Of a stretch of DNA of 64,000 nt, positions 19,673-29,138 are shown one piece after another. The notes under the pieces are model-generated. The model was given only the letters and a program-made list of their open reading frames with translations. It had not been told where the DNA came from and searched no databases. The DNA lies in assembly GCF_000025965.1 (NCBI RefSeq), contig NC_006513.1:62001-126000 (forward strand), in the 5' to 3' direction. How positions within the stretch are numbered: position 1 is the stretch's first letter; every line of letters starts with the position of its first letter. A program made the position numbers and the translations under genes. The stretch is from Aromatoleum aromaticum EbN1 (GTDB lineage Bacteria; Pseudomonadota; Gammaproteobacteria; Burkholderiales; Rhodocyclaceae).

Positions 19673-21469
19673 ATGAGCGACACAGTCGGCGACTTCCTGC
19701 TCCAGCGCCTGTCGGCGTGGGGCGTGCAGCGGGTGTTCGGCTATCCGGGCGACGGCATCAACGGCATCATGGGGGCGTTCGGCCGCTACGGCGAAGGGCT
19801 GCGCTTCGTGCAGGCGCGCCACGAGGAGCTCGCGGCGTTCATGGCGTGCGCGCACGCTAAATTCACCGGCGAAGTCGGCGTGTGCCTGGCCACGTCGGGC
19901 CCCGGCGCGATCCATCTGCTCAACGGGTTGTACGACGCGAAGCTCGACCACCAGCCGGTCGTCGCGATCGTCGGCCAGCAAAGCCGCGGCGCGCTCGGCG
20001 GCGACTACCAGCAGGAAGTCGACCTGCTATCGCTCTTCAAGGACGTCGCGCACGAGTTCGTGCACATGGTGACGGTGCCCGAGCAGGTGCGCCACGTCGT
20101 CGATCGAGCCATGCGCATCGCGCGCGACCGGCGCACCGTCACTTGCATCATCTTCCCCAACGACGTCCAGGATCTGCCCTACCAGGCGCCGCCGCGCGAG
20201 CACGGCACGGTCCATTCGGGCGTCGGCTACACGGGGATCCGCATCGTGCCGCGCGAGGAGGATCTCGTGCGGGCGGCCGCCCCCCTCAACGCCGGGCAGA
20301 AAGTGGCGATGCTCGTCGGTGCGGGCGCACTGGACGCGACCGACGAGATCATCGAAGTCGCCGAGCGGCTCGGCGCGGGCGTCGCCAAGGCGCTGCTCGG
20401 CAAGGCGGCCGTGCCCGACGACTTGCCGTTCGTCACCGGCGCGATCGGGCTGCTCGGCACGAAGCCGAGCTGGGACCTGATGAACGACTGCGACACGCTG
20501 CTGATGGTGGGCTCCGGTTTCCCGTATTCGGAGTTCCTGCCGAAGGAAGGCCAGGCGCGCGGCGTGCAGATCGACATCGAGCCGCGCATGCTCAACCTGC
20601 GCTATCCGATGGAAGTGGCGCTGCTCGGCGACGCGAAGGAGACGCTGCAAGGGCTCTTGCCGCACCTGGTGGCGAAACCGGACCGCGCGTGGCGCGCGAC
20701 GATCGAGCACGGCGTCGAACGGTGGTGGCGCGTGCTCGAAGGCCGGGCGCTCAACACCGCGCACCCGATCAACCCGCAGCGCGTGTTCTGGGAGCTGTCG
20801 CCGCGTCTGCCCGAGCGCTGCATCCTCACCTGCGACTCGGGGTCGGCGGCGAACTGGTACGCGCGCGACCTGAAGATGCGCCGCGGCATGATGGCCTCGC
20901 TCTCGGGGGGGCTCGCGACGATGGGCCCGGCCGTACCGTATGCGATCGCGGCCAAATACGCCCACCCCGACCGCCCGATCATCGCGCTCGTGGGCGACGG
21001 GGCGATGCAGATGAACGGCATCAACGGGCTCGTGACGATCGCCAAAGTGTGGCGCGAGTGGAAGGATCCGCGCCTCGTGGTGATGGTGCTCAACAACGGC
21101 GACCTCAACCAGGTGACGTGGGAGCAGCGCGCCATGGAAGGCGACCCGAAGTTCGTCGACGCGCAGGCGGTGCCCGATTTCCCGTACGCCGAATACGCGC
21201 GGCGGCTGGGCTTGGGCGGCATGCGCGTCGACGACCCGGGAGAAGTCGGCGCGGCGTGGGACGCGGCGCTTCACGCGGAGCGCCCGACGCTCCTCGAAAT
21301 GGTCACCGACCCGGACGTGCCGCCGCTGCCCCCGCACATCAGCGCGAAGCAGGCCAAAGCGTACCTGTCGGCGCTGCTGCACGACGACCCCGACTCGCTC
21401 GGCATCGTCGTCGCCAGCTTCAAGGAAAGCTGGGACAGCCTGTTCCCGCCCGGATCGATTCCTGGCTGA
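19673..21469 (+). CDS. ThDP-dependent enzyme, pyruvate oxidase/PoxB-like
   Basis: 598 residues from ATG at 19673 (CGGAG ahead). The three-domain layout of the acetolactate synthase/pyruvate oxidase family is complete. The N-terminal PYR domain has GYPGDGINGIMGAF and the catalytic Glu in QARHEELAAFMA, then GVCLATSGPGAIHLLNGLYDAKLDHQPVVAI (in part). The central domain binds a nucleotide-like cofactor or is structural. The C-terminal PP domain has the ThDP motif GDGAMQMNGINGL...NNGDLNQVTWEQ. PoxB oxidises pyruvate to acetate and CO2 with quinone at the membrane. Whether this member is an FAD/quinone enzyme or another ThDP lyase cannot be decided by eye. 65 bp downstream lies the epimerase-VKOR fusion, probably in the same transcript. 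Confidence 0.85.
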   Translation: MSDTVGDFLLQRLSAWGVQRVFGYPGDGINGIMGAFGRYGEGLRFVQARHEELAAFMACAHAKFTGEVGVCLATSGPGAIHLLNGLYDAKLDHQPVVAIVGQQSRGALGGDYQQEVDLLSLFKDVAHEFVHMVTVPEQVRHVVDRAMRIARDRRTVTCIIFPNDVQDLPYQAPPREHGTVHSGVGYTGIRIVPREEDLVRAAAPLNAGQKVAMLVGAGALDATDEIIEVAERLGAGVAKALLGKAAVPDDLPFVTGAIGLLGTKPSWDLMNDCDTLLMVGSGFPYSEFLPKEGQARGVQIDIEPRMLNLRYPMEVALLGDAKETLQGLLPHLVAKPDRAWRATIEHGVERWWRVLEGRALNTAHPINPQRVFWELSPRLPERCILTCDSGSAANWYARDLKMRRGMMASLSGGLATMGPAVPYAIAAKYAHPDRPIIALVGDGAMQMNGINGLVTIAKVWREWKDPRLVVMVLNNGDLNQVTWEQRAMEGDPKFVDAQAVPDFPYAEYARRLGLGGMRVDDPGEVGAAWDAALHAERPTLLEMVTDPDVPPLPPHISAKQAKAYLSALLHDDPDSLGIVVASFKESWDSLFPPGSIPG

Positions 21470-21534
21470 GCGCAAAGCCGTTCTTTTTTCCGCGACTTGG
21501 CCGTCTTGTGCGTGCCGATCGCGAGGAGGGTTTC

Positions 21535-24075
21535 ATGGCGTCAACGAAACCGCTGGTACTCATCACCGGTTCGGCAGGCCGGCTCGGCAGCGCGATCGGT
21601 GCGGAGCTCGGCGAGCGCTTCACGGTCGTCGGGTTCGAGCGCGACTGCAAGCAGGCGGCCAACTGCATCGACGTCGACATTACTTCGGCTGACGCGCTCG
21701 CGGCAGCCTGCCGCACCCTTCGCGAGCGTCATGGCACGCGTATCGCGTCGGTCATTCACCTTGCCGCCTATTACGATTTTTCCGGCGAGCCGGATCCGAA
21801 ATACGACGAAGTGAATGTGCAGGGCACGCGCCGGCTGCTCGAGGCGTTGCAGGATTTCGACGTCGATCAGTTCGTTTACGCGAGCACGATGCTGGTCCAC
21901 GCGCCAACCGAGCCGGGCGCCCCGATCGACGAGAACAGCGAACTCGCGCCGAAGTGGCCGTACCCGCAATCGAAGCTCGAAGCCGAAGAGGCCGTGCTCG
22001 CAGCACGCGGGCAGATTCCGGCCGTGATCCTGCGCATTGCCGGCGTCTACACCGACGACTGCGAAGTCCCGTCCCTCGCCTACCAGATCCAGCGCATCTA
22101 CGAGCGCCAGATGCTCGGCCACGTCTTCCCCGGTGATCCGACCCACGGCCAGGCTTTCGTGCATCTGGACGACGTCGCTCAGGCGTTTCGGCTCGTCGTC
22201 GAGAAACGCCATGGGCTGGGGGACGAAACCACGCTGCTCATCGGCGAGCCGGTGACCGAAAGCTACGAGTCGCTGCAGAACCTGATCGGGCAGCTCATCC
22301 ACGGCGAGCCCTGGGGGACGCGCCGGATACCGAAACCCGTCGCAGCGACCGGCGCGTGGGCGCAGGACGTTGTCGAAAAAGTCACTCCGGACGCAATCGA
22401 CCGCGGCATCGAGCCTTTCATCCAGCCGTTCATGGTGTGGCTCGCGGACGACCACTACGAGCTCGACATCTCGCGCGCGACCGAGCTCCTGGGCTGGCGG
22501 CCGCAGCACAGCCTGCGCCGGGTCCTGCCGAAAATGATCGGCCGGCTCAAGCAAAGTCCGGCCGCGTGGTACAAGGCGAACCGCATTCCGCTGCCGCTGT
22601 GGCTCGAGGATCTGGCCGCGCAGCCGCAGCCCGAAGCGCAGCTCCTCGCCGAATACGACGCGCTCGATCGGCGCGAACACCGGCAGACGATCTGGTGCCA
22701 CTTCGCGAACGCGGCGCTCGGGCTGTGGCTCGTTTCGTGCCCGTTCATCTTCGGGCTCGCCGATCGCTGGATGGAGCCCGGCGAACTCATCGCCCCCAAC
22801 GAGCGCGGCCTCGTCCTTTCCGACACCTGGATGACCGCCAGCGACATCGTCAGCGGACTGCTGATCACCGCCTTCGCGCTGGCCTCGCTGTCGCGGCGCA
22901 TCGCGTGGGCGCGCTGGGCGACCGCTGCTCTCGGCACCTGGCTGCTGTTCGCGCCGCTGGTGTTCTGGAGCCCGAGCGCCGTCGCCTATGCCAACGACAC
23001 GCTCGTCGGCGCGCTGGTGATCCTGTTCGCGGTCGGCGTGCCCTCGACACCGGGCGTCGGCCCGATTGCGCGTCTCGCCGGGCCGGACACGCCTCCCGGC
23101 TGGGACTACAGCCCGTCGTCGTGGAACCAGCGCATCCCGATCATCGCGCTGGCCCTGGTGGGCCTGTTCATCTCGCGCTATCTGGCCGCGTTCCAGCTCG
23201 GCCATATCCCCGCAGCGTGGGATCCGTTCTTCGGCGACGGCACCGAACGCATCATCACGTCTTCCGTTTCGGAAGCCTGGCCGGTTTCCGACGCCGGACT
23301 CGGCGGTGCCGTCTATGTGCTCGAGATCGTCACCGGCATCATCGGCGACAAGCGGCGCTGGCGCACGCTGCCGTGGCTGGTGCTGCTGTTCGGCGTGCTG
23401 ATCGTCCCGCTCGGCGCCGTGAGCATTTTCTTCATCATCATCCAGCCGGTCGTGATCGGCACGTGGTGCACGCTGTGCCTCGTCGCCGCCGCGGCGATGC
23501 TGCTGCAAATCCCGTACTCCTTCGACGAGATTCTCGCGACTCTCCAGTTTCTCAAGGAGCGCCGCCGGCAAGGGAAGTGGCTGTGGCACGTGCTGCTGCA
23601 CGGCGACACCATCGAGGGCGGCAGCGCGGACTATTCGGACAATTTCGAGGAACGCGCTCCGGTGGTGCTGCGCGAAATGCTCAAGGGCGGCGTGACCGTA
23701 CCGTGGACGCTGGCGCTCAGCATCGTCCTCGGCGCGGTCCTCATGCTCAGCCGGCTGCTGTTCGACACGACCGGCACCGCGGCCGACAACGATCATGTCG
23801 TCGGCGCGCTGGTGATCACCTTTTCGATCATGGCGCTCGCCGAAGTCGCGCGGCCGTTGCGCTTCATCAATGCCGCTTTCGGCGCCTGGCTGCTGCTCGC
23901 GCCCTGGCTTCTCGACGGCTATACCGGCCTCGGTACCGCGACGGTTTCGATCATCGGTCTGCTGCTGGTCGCGCTGGCCTTGCCGCGCGGCGCAGTCGAA
24001 AGTCACTACGGCGCGTGGGACCGCTATGCGAAAGCGGGAGAGCGCTGGTCGAGACTGGCGACGCCCGGTGGCTGA
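21535..24075 (+). CDS. Fusion of NAD-dependent epimerase, SPW repeats and VKOR-like membrane domain
   Basis: 846 residues from ATG at 21535 (GGAGGG ahead). Residues 1-310 are an extended SDR: the NAD site is ITGSAGRLGSAIG, the catalytic Tyr-Lys is in WPYPQSKLEAEEAV, and ISRATELLGWRP closes the domain. After a linker, 385-500 form an SPW-type membrane module (ALGLWLVSCPFIFG; ALGTWLLFAPLVFW). About 525-690 form a vitamin K epoxide reductase-like bundle with one CxxC (Cys645-Cys648 in GTWCTLCLV). 755-820 are a second SPW module (AFGAWLLLAPWLL). The extra loop cysteine pair of classical VKOR is absent; the corresponding loop reads WDPFFGDGTERI. The fusion suggests a membrane-tethered dehydrogenase linked to thiol redox, but no substrate is known. 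No stop or frameshift interrupts it. Confidence 0.85.
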   Translation: MASTKPLVLITGSAGRLGSAIGAELGERFTVVGFERDCKQAANCIDVDITSADALAAACRTLRERHGTRIASVIHLAAYYDFSGEPDPKYDEVNVQGTRRLLEALQDFDVDQFVYASTMLVHAPTEPGAPIDENSELAPKWPYPQSKLEAEEAVLAARGQIPAVILRIAGVYTDDCEVPSLAYQIQRIYERQMLGHVFPGDPTHGQAFVHLDDVAQAFRLVVEKRHGLGDETTLLIGEPVTESYESLQNLIGQLIHGEPWGTRRIPKPVAATGAWAQDVVEKVTPDAIDRGIEPFIQPFMVWLADDHYELDISRATELLGWRPQHSLRRVLPKMIGRLKQSPAAWYKANRIPLPLWLEDLAAQPQPEAQLLAEYDALDRREHRQTIWCHFANAALGLWLVSCPFIFGLADRWMEPGELIAPNERGLVLSDTWMTASDIVSGLLITAFALASLSRRIAWARWATAALGTWLLFAPLVFWSPSAVAYANDTLVGALVILFAVGVPSTPGVGPIARLAGPDTPPGWDYSPSSWNQRIPIIALALVGLFISRYLAAFQLGHIPAAWDPFFGDGTERIITSSVSEAWPVSDAGLGGAVYVLEIVTGIIGDKRRWRTLPWLVLLFGVLIVPLGAVSIFFIIIQPVVIGTWCTLCLVAAAAMLLQIPYSFDEILATLQFLKERRRQGKWLWHVLLHGDTIEGGSADYSDNFEERAPVVLREMLKGGVTVPWTLALSIVLGAVLMLSRLLFDTTGTAADNDHVVGALVITFSIMALAEVARPLRFINAAFGAWLLLAPWLLDGYTGLGTATVSIIGLLLVALALPRGAVESHYGAWDRYAKAGERWSRLATPGG

Positions 24076-24113
24076 CGCTGCTCGGTCGCGACAGCTGGCG
24101 ACGCCCTCCCCCT

Positions 24114-24923
24114 TCAATCCCGCGCCGGCACCGCGGCAGGCGCGGTTTCTTCGCCGAGCCGGCGCCACACGATCCAGCCAGCAGCGGCCAGATAGGCGAA
24201 ACCGCCCGGCACCCACATGATGAGCCCGGCCAGCTGCTGGTCCTCGAGCGCGCGTGCGTCGCCGTAGAACGATACCCTGCCGAAAGTCAGCAACGCGCCC
24301 AGCAGCCCGGTGTGGATCAGCGTCAGCAGGATCGCGAGCAGCGCCGGAGCGAGCCGGCGGCCACGCAGGACGGCCCACCAGAAGAGCCACGCACTCGCGA
24401 CGAACGACACGTGCTCGACCAGGTGCCACCACGGATCGTCGAGCGCGAGCAGGTACAGGCGCGGGGCGTGCCACAGCCAGATCAGCACGCCGTGCACCAT
24501 CGCCGCCGCGAGCGGATGACGACCGCAGCGCTGGATCGCCCCCCACAGCGGGCGCAACAGCGTTCCGGTCGCGGCGCTCCACTGCGGCAATGGGCCGGCC
24601 AGCGCTCCGAGCGGCGCGACCACGACGATGAGGAGCATGTGCTGCACCATGTGCAGCGCCGTACTGTTTTCCGCCCAGCGGTCCAGTGGTCCGAACACCG
24701 CCAGCGCGCCGATCGCCATCGCGGCGCAAAACCACGTCGCTTGCACCCGGCCCGGCGGCACGCGTCGCGCCCCGAGGCCGTAGAGCCCGCACGCCGCACC
24801 GAGCAACGCCGCGATCAGAAGCAGCGGAAAACTTGCGGGCAGCGACCCGGCAAGCGCGTGCGCCGCGGCCGGCCGCACCGTGACGAGTAGCGTCACCAGA
24901 ACAAACGCCGCGATCAGACGCAT
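24114..24923 (-). CDS. ctaG: CtaG-type cytochrome c oxidase assembly protein
   Basis: 269 residues from ATG at 24923. A signal-like first helix is followed by about six more membrane helices. The caa3_CtaG family features are the His-containing helix ends HMVQHMLLIVVVAPLGAL, MVHGVLIWLWHAPRLYLLAL, WWHLVEHVSFVASAWLFWWAVL and GLIMWVPGGFAYLAAA. The protein helps copper delivery or assembly of the heme-copper oxidase. It is last gene of the coxB-coxAC operon on the minus strand, and its start overlaps the end of the small membrane gene by 10 bp, so it is translationally coupled. Confidence 0.88.
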   Translation of the reverse strand: MRLIAAFVLVTLLVTVRPAAAHALAGSLPASFPLLLIAALLGAACGLYGLGARRVPPGRVQATWFCAAMAIGALAVFGPLDRWAENSTALHMVQHMLLIVVVAPLGALAGPLPQWSAATGTLLRPLWGAIQRCGRHPLAAAMVHGVLIWLWHAPRLYLLALDDPWWHLVEHVSFVASAWLFWWAVLRGRRLAPALLAILLTLIHTGLLGALLTFGRVSFYGDARALEDQQLAGLIMWVPGGFAYLAAAGWIVWRRLGEETAPAAVPARD

Positions 24924-25261
24924 GGCGGCAGGCCCACGATCGGCAGCGCGATGAACAGCGTCGCCAGCGCCGCGACCAGATGCACGCTCGCACCGACTCG
25001 TGCGATGAAGCGCTTCGCCCGCTCGTTCTGGCCGACCCGGCGCGACGCCCGCCAGCACAGCGCCGACAAGCCGAGCAGCAGCGCTACCGTGGCGAGCGAC
25101 ACGCCACCCAGCACGGCGTTGAGCCAGTTCCACGGCCCTGCTGCCACGTCCGGCGGCGCGATCGCGCAACCGACCGACAGGCCGCTGTACAGCGCGATGA
25201 ACCACACGCCCCACACGATCAGGCCGAGCGGAATCTGGAGCGGATGGTAAAGCCACGTCAT
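24914..25261 (-). CDS. Small three-helix membrane protein of the oxidase operon
   Basis: 115 residues from ATG at 25261. Three hydrophobic helices are clear: about 8-28 (LGLIVWGVWFIALYSGLSVG), 45-67 (LNAVLGGVSLATVALLLGLSALC) and 88-110 (ASVHLVAALATLFIALPIVGL). There is one His in the last helix and no catalytic motif. The stop codon of the oxidase I+III gene and this start share one base (TGATG), and its own end overlaps ctaG by 10 bp. Similar small proteins accompany ctaG in betaproteobacterial oxidase operons, so an assembly or subunit IV-like role is likely; the family was not recognised by name. Confidence 0.75.
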   Translation of the reverse strand: MTWLYHPLQIPLGLIVWGVWFIALYSGLSVGCAIAPPDVAAGPWNWLNAVLGGVSLATVALLLGLSALCWRASRRVGQNERAKRFIARVGASVHLVAALATLFIALPIVGLPPCV

Positions 25262-27768
25262 CAGCCGCCTCCCCACGTCGCAGGAAACAGCACCAGGGCG
25301 ACGTAGGCAGTCCACACCACGCCGAGGTTGTAATACCAGAGCTGCCCGAGCACGATCGGCTCGTACGGCGCGGCACGATCGACATAGCCGTAATGGACTC
25401 GCCACGCCTGCAGCGTGGTCGCGATTCCCGCCAGGACGCAGTGGAAAAGGCCGTAGCCGAGGACGACGACAATTACTGCGTCGTGGGCCGTCGCCTTCGG
25501 TGCGAGATCCGACGTGTACATCAGCCACAACAGATGTGCCGACTGCAGCAGGCCGAGCGCCGCGATCGCGGCGAGCTGCCCGCGCAGCCCCTTGTCCGAG
25601 CCGCGTCGCAGCGCCGCGAGAACCCGCCGCAGCCACAGCGTTGCCGCGCTCAGCAGCAGCGCATTCGCGAGCATGCCGCGAGCGTCGAGCGGAGACTGCG
25701 CCGGCACCTGCCACTGCGGGGCGACGGTCCACAGGTAGAACCAGCCGAAGAGAAGCGCCGCATAGAGGGCGCCGTCCGCGAGCAGCGTCACGCCCATGCC
25801 CCAGCGTCCGGGGCCGTTGTGGGTACGCCAGTGCAACGGCGGGTCGCCGGTCGAAACCGGAACTCCCATGCCGGACTCTTCGTGGGCGCCGTTCTCCCAC
25901 GACCAGCGCAGCACGAGGATCGCCGCCACGACGGTCGCGAAGCTGGCCACGGCATACGCTTTCACCAGCAGCCCGATGCACACCACCGACAGCACCAGCG
26001 CGACGGCGAACGGCAGCCAGGTGTTGCCGGGCAAGTGGATGATCTCGCGCACTTCGCCGGTCACGGCATCGGTGCCCCAGGTTTCGCGGCGCCCGTGCGC
26101 GACCGTCGCCAGGCCCTGCTCGCCGCGCGCCATCTCTTTGACCAGGTCCGGGCGATCCCACAGCGGGTAGCGGCTATCGACGCTCGGCAGGCTGATGAAG
26201 TTGTAGGCGGTCGGCGGCAGCCGCGTGGCCCATTCGAGCGTATCGGCGTGCCACGGATTCGGCGCGGCCCGCACGCCGAAGCGAAAGTGCAGCAGCACGT
26301 CGACGAGCACCGTGGCGATGCCGATCGCCATGATGAAGCTGCCGATCGAGGAAACCAGGTTCGGAACGTCCCAGCCGAGCCCCGGCGCATACGTGTAGGC
26401 GCGCCGCGGCATCCCCAGCAGCCCGGTCCAGTGCATCACGAGGAAGGTGAGGTTGAAGCCGCCGAAGACCAGCCAGAACCCCCAGCGCCCGAGGCGCGGC
26501 GACGGCATGCGGCCGGAAAAATGCGGCAGCCAGTAATAGACCGCTGCGACCAGCGGAAAGAACATTCCTCCGACGAGCACGTAGTGGAGATGGGCGACGA
26601 CGAACTGGGTGTCGTGCACCTGCCAGTTGAACGGCACCAGCGCCAGCATCACGCCCGTCAGCCCGCCGGCGACGAATATCACGAGGAAGCCGAAGAGCCA
26701 CAGCATCGGCACGTGATAGACGGGCCGGCCCAGCCACAGCGTGGCGAGCCACGAGAAGACCTGCACACCGGTGGGAATCGCGACCAGCATGCTCGCGGCC
26801 GAAAAGAACGCCTGCGCCAGATGCGGGATGCCGACGGTGAACATGTGGTGCACCCACAACGCGAAGCTGATGAAGCCGGTCGTCAGCACCGCGACGACGA
26901 CCCAGCGGTAGCCGACGATCGGACGCCGGGCGAACACCGGCAGCATCGTCGACACGAGGCCCGCCGCCGGCAGGAAGATGATGTACACCTCCGGGTGGCC
27001 GAAAAGCCAGAACAGGTGCTGCCACAGGATCGGGTCGCCGCCGCGCGCGACGTCGAAAAACGCCATTCCCGCAGCGCGCTCGAGTTCCAGCAGGATGCTG
27101 CCGAGGATCAGCGGCGGGAAACCCAGCACGATCATCATCGCCATCGTCAGGATGTACCACGCATAGAGCGGCATGTGCTGCAGCGTCATCCCAGGCGCGC
27201 GGGCGCGCAGGATCGCCACCACCAATTCGACCGCCGCGGTGACGGCGGAAATCTCGACGAACGTGATCCCCAGCAGCCAGAAATCCGAATTCACGCCCGG
27301 GCTGTACGGCAGGCTCGACAACGGCGTGTACATGAACCAGCCGGCATCGGGAGCGAGCTCCAGGAACAGGCTCGCGGCGAGGATCAGCCCGCCGAAGAGG
27401 TAGCACCAGTAACCCAGCGCCGACAGCCGGGGAAACACCAGATCGCGCGCGCCGAGCATTTTCGGGATCAGGTACACCGCCAGGCCTTCCATCATCGGCA
27501 CGGCGAACAGGAACATCATCACCGTGCCGTGCATCGTGAACACCTGGTTGTAGGTGTCGGCGTCCATGAAAGTCTGGTCCGGCAGCGCGAGCTGGGCGCG
27601 GATGAGCATCGCCAGCAGGCCACCGAAGATGAAGAAACCGAGGCCCGTCAGAAGGAACAGCAGGCCGATGCGGGTGTGGTTCACGATCGTCGCCGCTCGC
27701 CAGCCGCGGGGGTTGCCCCACACCTCTTCGAACTGCTGGTGGAGCTCGTCGGGGCGGCCGTCGATCAT
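25261..27768 (-). CDS. ctaD: Cytochrome c oxidase subunits I and III, fused
   Basis: 835 residues from ATG at 27768, which overlaps the subunit II stop as ATGA. Residues 1-~560 are the heme-copper oxidase subunit I: heme ligand TMHGTVMMF, CuB/crosslink region FWLFGHPEVYIIFLPAAG with the Glu of the A1-type D-channel, HHMFTVG, and the heme a/a3 ligands in QFVVAHLHYVLVGG. The C-terminal ~200 residues (GMGVTLLADGALYAALLFGWFYLWTVAPQW onward; shown in part) match subunit III. I-III fusions are known in caa3-type oxidases. The product is the proton-pumping terminal oxidase core in the inner membrane. The operon runs ctaC, this gene, small membrane protein, ctaG. Confidence 0.95.
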   Translation of the reverse strand: MIDGRPDELHQQFEEVWGNPRGWRAATIVNHTRIGLLFLLTGLGFFIFGGLLAMLIRAQLALPDQTFMDADTYNQVFTMHGTVMMFLFAVPMMEGLAVYLIPKMLGARDLVFPRLSALGYWCYLFGGLILAASLFLELAPDAGWFMYTPLSSLPYSPGVNSDFWLLGITFVEISAVTAAVELVVAILRARAPGMTLQHMPLYAWYILTMAMMIVLGFPPLILGSILLELERAAGMAFFDVARGGDPILWQHLFWLFGHPEVYIIFLPAAGLVSTMLPVFARRPIVGYRWVVVAVLTTGFISFALWVHHMFTVGIPHLAQAFFSAASMLVAIPTGVQVFSWLATLWLGRPVYHVPMLWLFGFLVIFVAGGLTGVMLALVPFNWQVHDTQFVVAHLHYVLVGGMFFPLVAAVYYWLPHFSGRMPSPRLGRWGFWLVFGGFNLTFLVMHWTGLLGMPRRAYTYAPGLGWDVPNLVSSIGSFIMAIGIATVLVDVLLHFRFGVRAAPNPWHADTLEWATRLPPTAYNFISLPSVDSRYPLWDRPDLVKEMARGEQGLATVAHGRRETWGTDAVTGEVREIIHLPGNTWLPFAVALVLSVVCIGLLVKAYAVASFATVVAAILVLRWSWENGAHEESGMGVPVSTGDPPLHWRTHNGPGRWGMGVTLLADGALYAALLFGWFYLWTVAPQWQVPAQSPLDARGMLANALLLSAATLWLRRVLAALRRGSDKGLRGQLAAIAALGLLQSAHLLWLMYTSDLAPKATAHDAVIVVVLGYGLFHCVLAGIATTLQAWRVHYGYVDRAAPYEPIVLGQLWYYNLGVVWTAYVALVLFPATWGGG

Positions 27769-28598
27769 GGCGTGAAAACCGCGCCGGCGACGAGGCGAGG
27801 CGCATCGCGCGCGGCCCCCGGAGGCGCGGGGGCAGGAAGGGCTCCGCCCGGAGCCGCGCCGGCCGGGACATCTCCGCCCGCAGGCGCCGTTGCGGTCCGC
27901 TCCGCGAGCCACGCGGAAAAATCCGCCTCGCTATGCACCTGCACTTTCAGCACCATGTGCGCGTGCCCCGTGCCGCAGAATTCCGAGCACTGGCCGCGCA
28001 ACGATCCCGCCTCGTCGGCCTGCAGGCGCAGCACGTTGGTGCGCCCGGGCACCGCGTCGATCTTCGGCCCGAGCCGCGGCACCCAGAAGGAATGGATGAC
28101 GTCGGCGCTGGTGACGTGGAGATGCACCGGACGACCCGCCGGCAGGTGCAGTTCATCGACGAGCACGGCGCCGCCGCCCGGATACGCGACGTCCCACTGC
28201 CATTGCCGACCGGTCACGTCGATGCGCAGCGGCGCTTCGTCGCGCCGCGGCAGCATACGGTCTGCGGCGGGAACTCCGAACCCGAGCAGCAGCACGATGC
28301 TTGCCGTCGGCAGCAGGATTCCGCCGTTGACGACCCACCGCCTGCTGATCCGTTTCGCCTCATTGGGGCTGAAGTCGCGCGGCCTGCGCAGCATCGCGAC
28401 GATCCACGCGACAGTGACACCGACGAGCACGAGGGTGGCGACGATCAGCATCGGCCACCACAGCAGCGTCACGTCGCGCGCCGCGGGGCCGGCCGGGTCG
28501 AGGATCGATTGCGGCCCTTCGCACGCGGCGAGCCACGGCACGGCAAGCACCGGGAGCACCGATTGCACCGCCAGCGCAGCGGCTGGCGCCGATCGCAT
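27765..28598 (-). CDS. ctaC: Cytochrome c oxidase subunit II (lipoprotein)
   Basis: 277 residues from ATG at 28598. A lipobox LAAC near residue 26 predicts a lipid-anchored N-terminus, then two membrane helices (about 48-70 and 92-112) and a periplasmic cupredoxin domain. The CuA site is complete: His in DVIHSFWVPRLGPKIDAV and the cluster GQCSEFCGTGHAHM. There is no C-terminal cytochrome c domain; instead a Pro/Ala-rich tail (AGGDVPAGAAPGGALPAPAP) follows. It receives electrons from a soluble or membrane cytochrome c. It is first gene of the oxidase operon and only 36 bp from the divergent DUF2231 gene, so the promoters overlap. Confidence 0.95.
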   Translation of the reverse strand: MRSAPAAALAVQSVLPVLAVPWLAACEGPQSILDPAGPAARDVTLLWWPMLIVATLVLVGVTVAWIVAMLRRPRDFSPNEAKRISRRWVVNGGILLPTASIVLLLGFGVPAADRMLPRRDEAPLRIDVTGRQWQWDVAYPGGGAVLVDELHLPAGRPVHLHVTSADVIHSFWVPRLGPKIDAVPGRTNVLRLQADEAGSLRGQCSEFCGTGHAHMVLKVQVHSEADFSAWLAERTATAPAGGDVPAGAAPGGALPAPAPPGAARDAPRLVAGAVFTP

Positions 28599-28634
28599 CG
28601 GCACGGCTGTCCCCCGTTTCCCTGCGAGGTCACG

Positions 28635-29138
28635 ATGCCCGTACCTGCCGACTCCGGCGCCGAATCGATCGTCAGCCGCGCCGCGCTGCGCGGCCACCCG
28701 CTTCACCCGATGCTGATCCACTTTCCGGTCGCAGCACTCATCGGGCTCGTCGCGACCGATGTCGCGTGGCTCGTGAGCGGCGATCCGTTCTGGGCGCGCG
28801 CCGGCCTGTGGCTCGCCGGCGTCGGCGCGGGCGGCGGCTGGATCGCGAGCCTGCTCGGTGTCGCCGACTTGCTGCTGGTCGAGCGCATCCGCGAAAAGAT
28901 CACCGCGTGGTGCCATGCCGTGATCGCCGTGATGATGCTTTCGCTCGCTTCGTTGAACTGGGCGATGCGCTACCGCGAAGGGGCCGAACAGCTCGCCGCG
29001 TGGGAACTCTACCTGTCGCTCCTGACAGCCGGCACGATCGGCCTCGCGGCTTATCTCGGCGGGCGGCTGGTCTATGAGCACGCGGTGGGCGTCGAACTCG
29101 GTCATAAGGCGGCCATCGAGGACTCGACCGGGCTATAG
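28635..29138 (+). CDS. DUF2231-family membrane protein
   Basis: 167 residues from ATG at 28635. The family N-terminus GHPLHPMLIHFPVAALIGL is clear and contains two His, with a third in the second half (WCHAVIAVMMLSL). Four membrane helices lie at about 28-48, 58-80, 92-112 and 125-148. DUF2231 proteins often sit near oxidases and cytochromes and may bind heme, but this is unproven. It diverges from the cytochrome oxidase operon and converges with the CopD/HemJ-like gene, with a 6-bp overlap of the two 3' ends. Confidence 0.82.
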   Translation: MPVPADSGAESIVSRAALRGHPLHPMLIHFPVAALIGLVATDVAWLVSGDPFWARAGLWLAGVGAGGGWIASLLGVADLLLVERIREKITAWCHAVIAVMMLSLASLNWAMRYREGAEQLAAWELYLSLLTAGTIGLAAYLGGRLVYEHAVGVELGHKAAIEDSTGL

